This document shows positions 49,501-61,967 of a DNA stretch of 64,000 bases, piece after piece. The notes beneath the pieces are model-generated. The model saw nothing but the letters and a program-made list of their open reading frames with translations, did no database searches and was not told the origin of the DNA. A program made the translations under genes and the position numbers. The stretch spans positions 172,214 to 236,213 of the forward strand of contig NW_019774214.1 in NCBI RefSeq assembly GCF_001039355.2, written 5' to 3'. The DNA is from Lingula anatina. Lineage: Eukaryota > Brachiopoda > Lingulata > Lingulida > Lingulidae. Within the stretch, counting starts at the first letter, position 1. Every line of letters begins with the position of its first letter.

Positions 49501-52500
49501 CCTACTTTCCTTCCAAAGCCAGATTATTGAGGACAGCAGCAGCATTGGAAGAAATAGCACCACTCTTCTTCATGTGACGGAACAGGCAAGACACAAGTCT
49601 AGAAAACAAAATAAATTCTAACAAATACCAAAGATTAATCTGTTAAAATCCATGATAACTGATTATATCATTAAATTATTTTCTACCAGTGTTTCCCATA
49701 TATATATATAGTGAAACACACAGTGGCACAGCGAATAGAAATGCCCTAAACACTGTCTTTAGCAAGGNATAAACTGCTTATTTTACTTTTGGAGGCCATT
49801 TTGGAATTCTATACACCTGTAGAAGCGGATATTGATAATTCATTCATAGCATGATATTTTCCAGCTATAAAATGATATTCTAAACCATTTTAGGACTATA
49901 TATTAGATGTTTTAATTTAAAAGAGTATTTGTGGCGGCCATATTGGATTTGGCGGCCATACTGGAATTTTCAGACATGCCCATATATCCAAAAAAGCTTA
50001 GAATTCCATTATCTACAACTGTGGCAAAATTCATGCTTGTAGGTAAAAAATGCACAATTCACCCTTTTTTCTGCACCAATTTCTTGGACTACAAGGCAAA
50101 GCTTGTCTAACAAGTACAAAGAACAATTACTGAAGAAAAAACTTTACCTGGACATCTCCATGGTGACCAGTATCTTCTGTCTCCCCACACCATACTGTGA
50201 CAGAGTGAACAGAAATGTCATAAAGGAGGCCTTCAGGGATGCCAGCCCTTTCTTTTTGGCCGAGAGAAAACCAAGAACATGTAGAGGAAAGTCTGGCACT
50301 TCCATCACCTGTTTCTGGTTTTCCTCTGAAAGACAAATTAAATATATGTTTGCATCATAAATCAAGGTAAATGTTAGATTCTGGCTGATGTAAGGCAGAT
50401 CCATATGAGGGTAATATTTACTAACAGCCACTTGAGAAGAGCAGAGAAAGAGAGAGCAGCCAAGAAATTTTCACGCAGTATTATGCCTTTATATTGGTAT
50501 TTCCATATTATTGATACATGTATGTACCTCCTTTCAATAGATTTACCATTAATATCAGTGCAGTTACCCTTGTGGCTGCATTCTATAACATCAAAACAGG
50601 CAAACTGCAACATCTGTCCACGTTTATATTTAGCAAAGTGGTAAAAATGTATTAACATTGCCTCTGAAGTGAATGTATGTAAATTAACATTACCATTATC
50701 AATATATGCACACTGTATTAACATTACCATTGTCGATACAAGCAGCAGTATACATATCAGCAGCAGCACAGCACAATTCCACCTCATCTGGCTTCAATAC
50801 ATCAGCAGTGGAAGAAATACACCTAGAACAGATATAGACAGCCATTAGCTAACTCTACCCTAGAACATGTTAGCCAAATGTTAAACTTATCCTGATTAAC
50901 TTCAACTAGCTAACTCTACCCTAGCAAGTGTTAGCCAAATGTTAAACTTATCCTGATTAACTTCAACCAGCTAACTCTACCCTAGCAAGTGTTAGTCAAG
51001 TGTTAAACTTATCCTCACCAACTTTAGCTTGCTTCATCAAGACAAATCACTAATAATGGGCCTATCTACATAAAAATAGACTGCTAAATGACACACATAC
51101 CTGGAGAGCACATGGTGATTTTTAAGAAGATCCAGTCCCCCATTAAGTCTAAAAACTGTCCTCTCATTGGCTGCAGTTGAAATAATTAAAGGTCATCAGC
51201 AACAAACAAAACATCCAATAAAACAGCAATAACATAGTGATGAAAGTAATTTTCATTGCATTTAGACTATATAAAAAAATTGATCAAAATGAAGACTGAA
51301 AAGTTTCATCCATGCTGTGCAAATCTCTAAGCAGAATATTAAGTAGTTGAAAAGAAAGACAAAAGTGCCCTTACTGTTCACCAGGAAGTTGACAGCCACC
51401 CTCATCCCTCCACAGTAGAACACCGTAGGCTGGTCTGTCCTCTGTAGTTTCTGTATCACCTCGTGGATTGTCTTGGTTTCTTCATCTCCAGACTCAAACA
51501 CGGATAGGGCCGTCGCCTCCTCCTCTTCTGACCTCCGCGCTAGCTCCACTTCTGCTATGTAGTCTGAGAAAAGAAGAAAGTACAGACAAACTGAGGGGAT
51601 GTGCATGACTCAATACAAACAATGCTATCTTCAGTAATTTATTCTAATGAGAAAGAAATTTGTGACAAGGCTGAAAATAATAAAAAACACTCATGCAAAG
51701 ACAAATATTCACATTTATCATTGTTTAATTTGATTTATCGTCATCATTGGGCCTTAAGTGCAATGCCTTCAACCATTCAAAAAAACAAAACCATAATAAT
51801 AATAAAAAAAGTTCCTAACTCACCATTTATGACTTTCTCCTTTGTTGGGTCTATTTTTCTGGCTTTCTCATAACTTTCCACAGCAGCATCATAATTCTTT
51901 AGTCCCAGGTAAGCTTTTCCTTGGTGTATGTAAGCTTTGAGGCAATTTTCAAATACCTGAAAACATAAACTACCAGTCCATTAAAGTTCTCCAGATGAAC
52001 TACCCGTCCATGAAATCATCATTTTAAACCTCTGTAATCAAAGCCCATGAAAAAACTTAAAGCAAAGTTATAATATCCAGATTTCAATACACCATAACAA
52101 ATTGGCATATTATAAGCATGGTTTTCAATACATAATATTCAACTCAGATGTGCTGAAAACTCTATTAAAAATAAAAAACAGACAATCAGACAGGCAGTTA
52201 TTAAATTTCAGACTGAAGAGCTTTTGCCAGATGGACAGTAAATTCAAAAAGCTTTCAGTTGTCTCTAAATTTTTGCCATTCTCTTGGACAAATTGAACAC
52301 AATTTTCTACCAGTCACTTAAAATTTTATCAGCCATGACTAAGAGGCCTGACAGTTTCAGCATGTCTGTCAACTATGAAATCCTTATGCCTGTCTCCTTA
52401 CCCTAATGGCCCAGTCACAGTCTTTCAAGGCCTCTTCATACCTCCCCAGTTTGTTGTAGGCCTGAGCTCTGTTGGTGTATAACGCCGTGTTGTCCCTGAC

Positions 52501-54509
52501 TTTTTCTATTGCCTAGAACAAGTAAAACACATTTCAATAAAATATCTGATAAAACCTTTTAAAATAAGTATAAGAGAAAATAAACAATGGCCTTGTCAAT
52601 CATCACGGACCTGAAAGAAGTCAAATTGCTATGGAATAATATTTTTATTTTTCTGTGAAGAAGCCTGCATTCGTCAGATTTAAACAGCAATGTGAAACAA
52701 TCATCCATGGCAATTAGTATTATTACAGTAAAAAAAATTACGATATGGAGTAAAAAAGAAATAAATAATAAACAGGGCATCCTCCCACCTGAGTATAAAA
52801 CTGTGCTGCCTTTTCATAGTTTCCCTGCCTAAACTCCACATTGCCCTTTTCCTTAATTTCATTTGCTTCTTTCATGTTCTTTTGTCTCCTCCGTCCTCTT
52901 TCTTCTGCATCCTTCTCCAGGGCTGACATGAAAGCCTCTGTATATACCATTAGTATCAATGTTTACAAGTATGTCTATGAGTGATTTTTTTCCCCTCAAA
53001 GGGCATAGAAGGCTACTAGTTTATGGCCCCATTCTGAATAGTGGACTAACTAGTCCGAGGGTCAAATACGACAATCCACTAAAAAGCTTGTTGTCTAATC
53101 TGCTAGATATCCCGTGGGGAAAGCATTTCAGTGGGTTGGCCATATTTGACCCTCACACTTGTAAGTCCCCTATTCTGAATGGGGCCTTTGATCAAAGTTA
53201 ACGGAAAGAAAAGTTTAAGGTCAATGGTGAGAGTGTCTTCTAGAGCCGAGATTCAATAGTGCTGATCAGTTAAAAGGTGTCACATGTCATCCTGTCCCCT
53301 ACTATTATTACGTACCTTGTGACATCCCATCTTGGACAACAGGAGGAGAATCATCAAAAGCTGCCTGGTTGATTACTGATCTGTTTACTCCTGTAGGGCA
53401 AAACATAACAATATTTTATACATGTTATATACCTCGACTGACAACAGTTATTAGACAGAGGAGTTCCAATGTATGATGATATAGAAAGCTAAATGGCTTT
53501 AGACGAAGAATGTTTTTATAATATTATGAAAAAATATTTCCTTACAGATTCTATATGAATTTTAAGTTTATAAGTGAAAATCTTTAGTGTAAAACTACCT
53601 GTTCTGTCTGGGGCAGGATGCTTTTTCTTCTTATCATCTTTGGCTGTCTCCTTGATTTTTGAAAGTTCAGCTAGCAGCTGATCTGCTTTCTGTTGTGCTG
53701 CTCCACGCTCATCATCGTCACCCGCACTCAGACCTTTAATTACTGCCTCTGGAAGTCAAATTAAACAAGACGATTAGTAGGGAAAGGTGGAAAATCCTGA
53801 CAGAATCAATCTTCATTCTAATTTCTTATTATTTTAATAACTATACACTTTATTAATTAAGAAGTCCTTTACAAAGCTGACAATATTACAAACTGTTTTA
53901 GTTCATTTCACAATTGTCATAATTTTTTTAGTATCTGCAAAATATTAAATTTAATCACTAATTTTTGAGCACATTGCATTTTATTTTTTCCTAATAATTA
54001 CGTTAAAATGAGTAATAAATGGATCTTGACAAGAGTTATTATAGACAGGAGTAGGACTAGTTGTTGGTCCATAGATTTCACACCTTGAACAAGAACCCTG
54101 TTAACAACTGTCAAAAACAAAAACCCAGGTGTGGATCGACTACATTTAGTGTGGATCGACTACATTTAGTGTTCATAAGTCTAGTCCTTCTTGGCCGTGA
54201 AGGTAACAAATTAAAATCCGTTAGTGACGGTAATCCAATCATATAAGTAGCGCGTTTTCACCCCCGCTGATTTTTCTTATAATGACGCTAAAATTAATGA
54301 ATCTTGAACTGAAATCCAATGCCTTGGCTTGGTTAGATTTCCTGAACTTCGGATCACACTGCCTAAAAAGGAGCTAAAAAAGACATAAAGAAAATAGCAC
54401 ACAAGGACCATCGGTAACATAGTTTTATCTATCAAGCACAAAATTGATAAAATTTACCTATACTATCAACTTTGCTCAGGAAAGATTCGAGATCCTTCGG
54501 ATCCCCCAT
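46506..54509 (-). CDS. TTC12: TTC12, TPR-armadillo dynein-arm assembly factor
   Basis: Seventeen exons join in frame: 54509-54458, 53748-53599, 53390-53316, 52937-52789, 52512-52402, 51956-51824, 51563-51375, 51170-51101, 50822-50728, 50325-50148, 49598-49506, 49075-49012, 48694-48563, 48181-47900, 47541-47445, 47055-46833 and 46578-46506 (721 residues; human about 705). The N-terminus [17 protein letters not shown] matches the TTC12 start. From about 90 come [19 protein letters not shown] and three TPRs ([58 protein letters not shown]). The rest is armadillo-type helices, with [14 protein letters not shown] near the end and the C-terminal [17 protein letters not shown], both close to human TTC12. 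TTC12 works in the cytoplasm to preassemble axonemal dynein arms; its loss causes primary ciliary dyskinesia in people. The ends agree with the family, so the gene looks intact. It is divergent from IFT57. Confidence 0.94.
49599..50147. repeat. dispersed repeat in TTC12 intron 10
   Basis: Contains GTGGCGGCCATATTGGATTT followed by a second GGCGGCCATACTGG, and an inverted GTTTCCCATATA / TATAGTGAAAC. One N at 49768 marks uncertain assembly. The GGCGGCCAT motif pair is a common dispersed-repeat style in marine invertebrates (from memory). Confidence 0.45.
50847..51029. repeat. three 61-bp tandem units in TTC12 intron 8
   Basis: Units start at 50847, 50908 and 50969, each beginning AGCTAACTCTACCCTAG. 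The third is the most diverged. Confidence 0.85.
53025..53186. mobile_element. MITE family 1, copy in TTC12 intron 3
   Basis: Ends GGCCCCATTCTGAATAG / CTATTCTGAATGGGGCC, and the same interior as 30576-30751. Confidence 0.85.
54126..54171. repeat. 21-bp tandem duplication
   Basis: GTGTGGATCGACTACATTTA occurs twice in a row in TTC12 intron 1. Confidence 0.8.
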
Positions 54510-55457
54510 GTCGTAAACTGACCGCTCGTGTTTTCATCGACAACGACCTTCACCTTGACACAGTAACGCAACGTACAAATCTTAAAATTGAGAAAAATAG
54601 AAAAACTGTGTCAATTACTGATATTTTTGGAAAATGTTAAGGAGATTAAAAAATATACACCAGCAAATTAATCAATTCTTCATAATGATTAGAGAAAAGT
54701 TCACTAAGCTTTCAAGTCCTGCCACCTATCGACGATATATAACTAAACATACGGGCATCTAAATTCTTAACAACATGAAAACAATATTGTGCGGTTCGTG
54801 CAGTTGAAGGTAAGATTTTGGTGAATTATTCAAATCAGAGAGTACTCTTTACGAACACTAAATAGCACAACATATAAATTATTCACAAGGTGTGAAAGAG
54901 AAGATAAGAGGCTTGTGAACTTAACGTATTTTTCTCAAATCATCCTTTGAAATTTGACGACTTCTTCTGATTCATTCAGTCACTGACTTGACATGACGTT
55001 TTATTAACAAAAATTATTTAGTATTTGAAACATTTCTTTAAAAAACGTGTCAGTACACGTCTTTTTCGGAATTTCTTACGGAACTTGAAGTGAGTTAAAG
55101 CTAGGTCATGACAGGTTGTGTAGAATATTTTATCCTGGTGTTTTTACCAGCTACTAAGCTTGGTTATACACTTTAGTGCCTCCATAGTACATACGTTTCA
55201 TTGCTATGAAAACTAGTAAATCATTGTTAGAATACCTCAGTACAGACGATTAAAGCCTTACAGTTGTTTACCTTAAACCATCCATTCAGATATTATTTCA
55301 GTTACAGTAATTGATAAAGCATTTTTATCAACTATACATACTGGTATTGTACTTTAAGCCTATTATGTGAATTTAATAAAATAATTTATTTTATTAAAAT
55401 AATGAACAAATTTTCAGCGCAGTTATAAGTTTTTCAAAGTCAGACAGAGTTTAAACC
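54510..55457. promoter_or_regulatory. divergent promoter region of TTC12 and IFT57
   Basis: 948 bp separate the two ATG codons. GTTTTCATCGACAAC (54530-54544), 20 bp upstream of the TTC12 ATG, is an imperfect pair of RFX half-sites. ATTGCTATGAAAAC (55200-55213), about 245 bp upstream of the IFT57 ATG, matches the X-box GTTGCTATGGCAAC at 11 of 14 bases. RFX factors drive ciliary genes in animals. Function here is inferred, not shown. Confidence 0.55.
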
Positions 55458-58400
55458 ATGAGTGACGACCGTAGACGAGGAGAGGATGCTGACGGGGACG
55501 GGGGCCCTGGCGCCCTCTATATGCCATATGTTCAGATGGAGGACCTCCTAGACAAACTGAAACTCATGGACTATGAGAAGGAGTTTTGCAAAGAGTTTGG
55601 GTTCAAACCATTCTCAAGGTATTTTGTGTGATTTGAATTGGGCCATTGATATCAATTAGAGATAGTACTAGTTTAGTTATCGTGAGATTATATATTGCAA
55701 ACACATTTGTTAGACTACTAGTAAAGATCAAGGTACATGTAGCTATGTGCATTTAATAATTCTGTAAAATTATTTGCAGCATTTAGGCTGTTTTGATCTT
55801 AACTGAAAACTGACTATTGTTACGTATGTTGATTCAGCGTTAGGTTCTGACTAAATTCCTGATATGGCCTTTTGATTTTCACATTAATGGTAATATTTTT
55901 TTATACCTGTAAATGATATTGATGACAACAGAAGAGGCTGTAGTAATATGATATCCAATGTTTTCAGACACTACTTTGCTCTCCCCACCAACCCTGGTGA
56001 GCAGTTCTTTGCATTTACTTCACTAGCAGCATGGCTGTTCCGTAAGACAGGAATGCAGTTTGATCAGCCACAGGAATATGATGACCCAAATGCAACAATA
56101 TCCAGTATACTTGATGCCTTAAGGAGTTTTGTAAGGGATCTTGTTGTTTCAGATTCATTGTAAACTTTATGTTATTTTGATTCGATCTTAATGTAATAAA
56201 CAGCTGCCAACTTCTATTCAATTTTAGCATATTTTGGCTATTTTTTTTGTTGTTTAATTGTATTATTAATTTCACATTCAAGAAAAGATCGGTGCATTTT
56301 GACTAAATTGTAATAAGTTGATTACCCTGATATACAAGACGTATAAAATGATGAAATGATGTGCAATGATATTTTCCCANACCGCAACACAGGCAGATCA
56401 AGTCCTCTGAAGAATTCATCCATTAATTAGCTTGCTAATTTTTCAGTTATACCTTGCAGTCTGTAGATTTCAGATGCTTAAGATATTTCATCAGGACATT
56501 GATCTGCCTGTGCATCAGACATGTTATTACAGTGCCCTACTACGTATGTGATTCTGGATAAAATCATTTTGCCTTTGGTTCAATGATGTAAATCACTGTG
56601 CCCCATCGTTGTGCAAATTGCAGATACCTCGGTGACCAGTTGGCCTAGTACCGTTGGCCCAATGTTAAAGCAATGTTGGTTTGAGGTTGGGTAATCGTTG
56701 GACCGATGTTGGTTATTAGTAGAACCAACGTAAATACACTGTTGGTTACAGGTTGGGTAATTGTTGGGCCAACGTTGAATATTAGTTGGCCCAATGTAGG
56801 GCCAACGTAGTTTGGTTGGGAATATGTTGGCAATGCGTTAGCATTGAAATTGACCAACGTTGGGCCAACGTTGGCCAAATACGTTCAGCCAACCGTTGGC
56901 CAAAGTGAGCACTTAGATGGAAACCCAACGTTGGGCCAACGTATGCATGGTCAACCAAGGCAACGTTGGGCCAACGTTGGCCCAACGTTTGCATGCTATC
57001 TGTTTTACCATTGTCACAGGACCACTCCAAGGAAAACATCTGGGTAATTTTACTTCTGGTTCTGAATAGAGTTAATAACCCTGATATACTAGGTATTAGA
57101 TTAAATTGATAATTAAAATTTTTGAAAAATAAAAATGATCAAATAATTTTAAAAAAATTGCACCACTGTTCCAGGGTCACTCAGTGGATTTCCCGCCGTC
57201 CAAGTTAAAGCAGGGCTGTGGAGAGCAGTGTATCTATGTCCTGGCACGAGCCTCAGATGAAGCCTTGAAGAAAACAGGATTCAGCTGGAAAAAGTAAGGC
57301 TTAAGAATACGAAAAACCATATGGTTTGCTGGCACTGTTAATTAATATAATGATAAAAATTTGTCATCAAATTCAGCTCATTACATCCTCTATAAATGCT
57401 TGGAACTGAAGACAGCAGTCTCAAACTATTTGTTAGGCCTATCTCGTTAATTGCAACTTTTGAAAAAAGTATAAGAGGACTATGGTAAAAAATCATCTAC
57501 TAAATAAAGTTTGAAGCAAACATTACAATTATCAAAAGAAAAATTGTCACAGTGATCATTTTACTACTGCCAGTATAACTACTACTACCACTACAGTACT
57601 ACTGCTGGTGCTGCTGTAAGCCCCATAGTTTTTATAAACTTTCTTCATTTTAAATCTGCCTGTTGTAAAAAAAAATTCATACCTCAATGGTATTTTCTGT
57701 CTCACGGTCTCTGAGCAGCAAACCTATATGTAGTGATGACAGATCAAATCAAAACAGTGATGTTTAACTGTAGACAAGCTACAAAAAGTAAGTGATTTAA
57801 TGTACTGTTATCTCCAGACCTATTTACCCAGAAGAAGAGCAAGAGGAGGATAATGTTGTGGAGGATGAATCTGAATTAAATCTTCAGAAAGTGGAGGATG
57901 AAATGATGGCGGTAAGGGAGACCTTTTTTTTCTGACAATTAAATAATGAACATTATGGTTTGCCAGTGATCTGAAAAGATGACTTAATGGAGGAAAAGAG
58001 GCTTTCTTAATTTTTCCTTTTACAAACTTTATGTGGTATGATCACAGATGATCTTGTTTGTTTAAAAATTAACATTGACCTCTTTACAATAGTTCATAGT
58101 TTTATCCAGACTTTACTTCTGTGGTATTATAAAATTATCTTATATAATGCCTAGATTTAACACAGAGTCAAATGAACATTTCAAAATCTACTTATATGTA
58201 TGTGCCCCTTTTGTTTCACAATTGTATTTTCACATTCAGGATGACACTGAAGAAGAATTTGAAGAAGAAGAACATTTACTGGACTTGGGAGGCATGGGGA
58301 TGTCTAAGGTTGGTTTAATAGGCTCAGTTAACTGACATTTTATGTAATTGTTGGATTTTGAAACATAATTTGCTTTGATTTTTAATAAATCTTTCCATTC

Positions 58401-59658
58401 ACTCATAATTTTATTGATAAAAGGTAGTTCTGGTATCTTTCTTTTATTTTAAGTTACTGACTTCTGAATTGACTGAAAATAACTGCAGGTAGCAAAACTT
58501 GAATCTAACATCTAATCACAATAAATAGGCAATTCAGCACAAACAGTATTTTATCTCAGAGTGAATAAAATCAACAACTGAAAAATTGTCAATATATGTT
58601 ATGTTTCTCTTCTATTTGAGTTTCTAATCAGGAATACCATGCTGATATAGACTACTTGTCTCTGACATTATTGAAGAAGAAAAGAGTACCTTTATCTTAT
58701 GTCAAACCTAGTAGATACCATATCATAGTTTGAATAATTTGCCAGACGAGAGTGAAAAAAAAAGAGAATAAGATAAATGTTTAAAAATGGATTAATGTTC
58801 TCTGCCAGGATTCTGGAGAAGGAGGGAAACCGGAGGAGATCATGGAGTCCAACACTGACGCGCACGAGTGGAAGTTGGAGGTGGAGAGAGTCCAGCCTCA
58901 GCTTAAAGTCACAATAAGGACTGACAATAAGGTAACGCCATAGATTACATGGTTAAGCATTATAATTTTTTTATATTTCTGCCTAAGTATATGAATTTAA
59001 AACGGTGTAAGGTAACACCATGACTCAAATGATAAAGACCTCTACATGGTATATTTGGTATATCTTTTTATAATCTGAAACTTTGTAAAGTCCATTATAA
59101 TTAGGTTTTAATTGTGAATTTTTGTGTTTAATTGCAAATATGAGAAGTTTAAAACTTACTTTATATCAATGGATTTTAAAGGCAAGTGAAAGAGTTTGGT
59201 CAATGTTTTGGTTTTGGTTAAAAGAATATTTTGTATAACCTTTTAGTTAAATATCTTAAAGAGTCAAATTGTTAAATGTAAAGTAAGCTTAACCAGCCTT
59301 TAAATGTTTAAACACCAACTTTCACCTCAGGACTGGAGGGTCCATGTGGAGCAAATGCACACCCACAAAGATGGCATCGAGACTTCACTCACAGAGACAA
59401 AGACACACTTAGACAAGCTCCATGATGAGATCACGCGGACCCTGGAGAAGATCGGCAGCAGGGAAAAGTACATTAACAACCAGCTGGAGCACCTGTTGAA
59501 TGAGTTCAGGTCCATGCAGGACCAGGCTGCCGAGACGAAGGAGAGGTACAGGCAGGGAAGTGGTGGGGTCACTGAGAGGACGAGGGTGTTAGCAGAGGTA
59601 AGTACGCACATGCACATTCATGCATGCATGCACACACATGCACACACACATGTGCGCA

Positions 59659-59702
<44 letters not shown>

Positions 59703-59782
59703 GGAAGTGGTGGAGTCACCAAGAGGACCAAGGTGTGAGCAGAAGTAAGCACCAATCATGCATGAACATGCACACATGCACA

Positions 59783-59813
<31 letters not shown>

Positions 59814-59896
59814 GCACACACACACACATAAGCTGTTAACAGAGGACTAGTATAAGGGTATTAGCAGAAGTAACTAAGTACCTACACTGTACATAT

Positions 59897-59930
<34 letters not shown>

Positions 59931-61714
59931 AGAGAAAAAGGAAGAGAGATTGTCAAACACACACACAGTTATACAGTTAGACATACTGATACCATGTAGT
60001 TTTAACAGGTTCACTTTTACACAAAAGTTTGCTCCGTGGAAATAATATAATATAATATTACAAGTTTCTGTTGAGGGAAGCAGTAGAATTTCTGTTTACA
60101 TGCAGGTAACATTACCACTTAGGTATATTTCCCCAGGTCATAGTTTTATGTACTTAACGCTTGACAGTCAGGGAAAAATACCATTTTTTATTAACAAATC
60201 GTGTATAAGGGTTTGAGCCTAGGTTTTCATGCAGGCACATTGTGTCATGTTAATAGTTAAAGGTACTGATCTAGGTCACAGTCTCATATGTTCACAGTCA
60301 CCGTCCTGACAGTTTACTCTGTAGAAATCATATAGTATATTACACATAACAGGGTGGCCAACCTGTAGATCTGCTGTTACCATATTATTAAATAAAATAT
60401 TGAAATCAGTACCAGCATTATATAAAATATTAAGACCTGCCGTATACTTTGTTATTTATGATACAATGATGCCTGGAAGTATTGAAATTGATACAGAAAT
60501 ATAATAAACAGCAGTGGTGTGTAAACTTGACAATTTATACCTGTATATGTAAAAAAAATACACCAAAACGTTTCTCTATAACTGCTTGACTACCATAATA
60601 AGCAAGTCAGAATATGGTAATTTTTACTTTAATGAACCCTTAAGGCACTATTTGTTTTTTTAAATACATTTTTGGCTATTGAAATTATATGGTTTAATTA
60701 TTATAGAAAATGTTAACTTTTGGTAACTAGGTAACAGAGGAGTTGGAGAGAGTGAAGATGGAGATGGAGGAGAAAGGCAGCAGTATGACAGATGGAGGTG
60801 AGTGTCCTCGCTTCACTGGACATTGGGAACATTCAGAACTAGTTGATCCATGGACTAACAGATCCATGTATCAAATATGGCTGACCCACTTGATAGCTTG
60901 CTGCATAGTCCCCTAATAGACACTGTCAAATTTTCTGTGGGGATTACACAGTAAGCTTTCAAGTGGGTCAGCTATATTTGACCAACGGATCTGGTAGTCT
61001 GCGGTTCAGCTTTGATTGTGAAAGCTCCCTTTGTCTCTCCCTTTACATAGTTCACTGTATTAGTTAAGGATGTTAACCTACCTGTCTTAAAGCAGTTCTG
61101 AACAAATCCCTCCCTTAATGCTGCTCACTGTAACAGTATCAGTATGGAATGTTAAGCACCTACCTGAGGATATGGATTACTAGTAGATTTGGCATCAAAC
61201 TTAAACTTTAAGAAGGAAAAGAATGCATGTTTTAAAGTGGCTTGCTTGTCCAATAGTGGATAACAAAGTGGGTCATTAATCAATTTTTTCCCCCTTTAAA
61301 TTTCCTCTTTTGTTTAATAATTTTTCATCCCGATATTAGTAGTTTTTTTAGGTCTACCAGTTTAGGTGGCCGTTAATCGGAAAAGTATAAGACACGCCTG
61401 CCTACACATCAATCTTTAGGTTATTAACATGCTGCCGTCTAGGTGGCAGTTTCTCAGAAGAATTCAAGACACAGGCTTCTTCTGCTTACGTGTAAATCTT
61501 TAGTTTATTAAAATGTCGTCACTCTTCCATTCCAGCCCCCCTGGTCAATATAAAGAAGGCAATAGCCAAGATCAAACAGGACATGAACCAGATGGACATT
61601 AGGACTGGTGTTGTAGAGCACATATTACTACAGGCTAGGCTTAAAGACAAGAATGATGGCGGAACAGGACTGGATAATGAGGCTGATAGTGACTTTGAGT
61701 ACAAGGCATATTGA
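55458..61714 (+). CDS. IFT57: IFT57 (Hippi), IFT-B subunit
   Basis: Nine exons join in frame: 55458-55618, 55968-56130, 57175-57293, 57818-57911, 58240-58308, 58809-58931, 59331-59597, 60731-60797 and 61536-61714 (413 residues; human 429). The N-terminal calponin-like domain reads MEDLLDKLKLMDYEKEFCKE, RHYFALPTNPGEQFFAFTSL, AAWLFRKTG, FDQPQEYDDPNATISSIL, then FPPSKLKQGCGEQCIYVLAR. Acidic linker exons 4-5 (EEEQEEDNVVEDE, DDTEEEFEEEEH) precede WKLEVERVQPQLKVTIR and DWRVHVEQMH. A long coiled coil (about 255-385) follows, where IFT57 pairs with IFT20. The protein is part of the peripheral IFT-B complex that carries cargo up the cilium. The exon 5 donor is GTTGGT, weaker than the others. The exon 7 donor end is tandemly duplicated downstream. 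It shares a promoter region with TTC12. Confidence 0.95.
56640..56995. repeat. array of CCAACGTTGG palindromes in IFT57 intron 2
   Basis: Many copies of TTGGGCCAACGTTGG-like units in both orientations. The left half is degenerate and GTTGGT-rich; the right half has perfect GGGCCAACGTTGGC units. The dense palindromes create spurious open frames reading 'NVGPTL' repeats. Confidence 0.85.
59597..59927. repeat. (CA)n tracts and decayed copies of the IFT57 exon 7 end
   Basis: CA runs near 59658-59700, 59787-59827 and 59899-59927 alternate with copies of the exon 7 3' end: 59702-59750 (GGAAGTGGTGGAGTCACC...GCAGAAGTAAGC) and a weaker one at 59842-59877. Confidence 0.8.
60829..61014. mobile_element. 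MITE family 1, copy in IFT57 intron 8
   Basis: Shares TCAAATATGGCTGACCCACT, ATAGACACTG and TTTCAAGTGGGTCAGCTATA with the other copies. The inverted ends are decayed. Confidence 0.75.
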
Positions 61715-61925
61715 AGACATTAAGTTATTTGGTACATATTTAGGAAGTGTGGACATTTTGTCCTTTCAAAAGGAAAGGAAAGGGAAAAATGAAAAAAAAA
61801 GTGGAATTGGCCTTGTGAACCTGAGAAACTACACGTCAATTGAAAAACTGAAAATAAATGGCTTTGAAGATATTCTGAATCAGAAGAATACAATTTTTTT
61901 AGTTCATTCAGAGATACCTTATTTG

Positions 61926-61967
<42 letters not shown>

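Noticed and set aside
56645-57047. Frames with repeated NVGPTL peptides on both strands
   Set aside because: Produced by the palindromic repeat array in an IFT57 intron; no start, splice or homology support.
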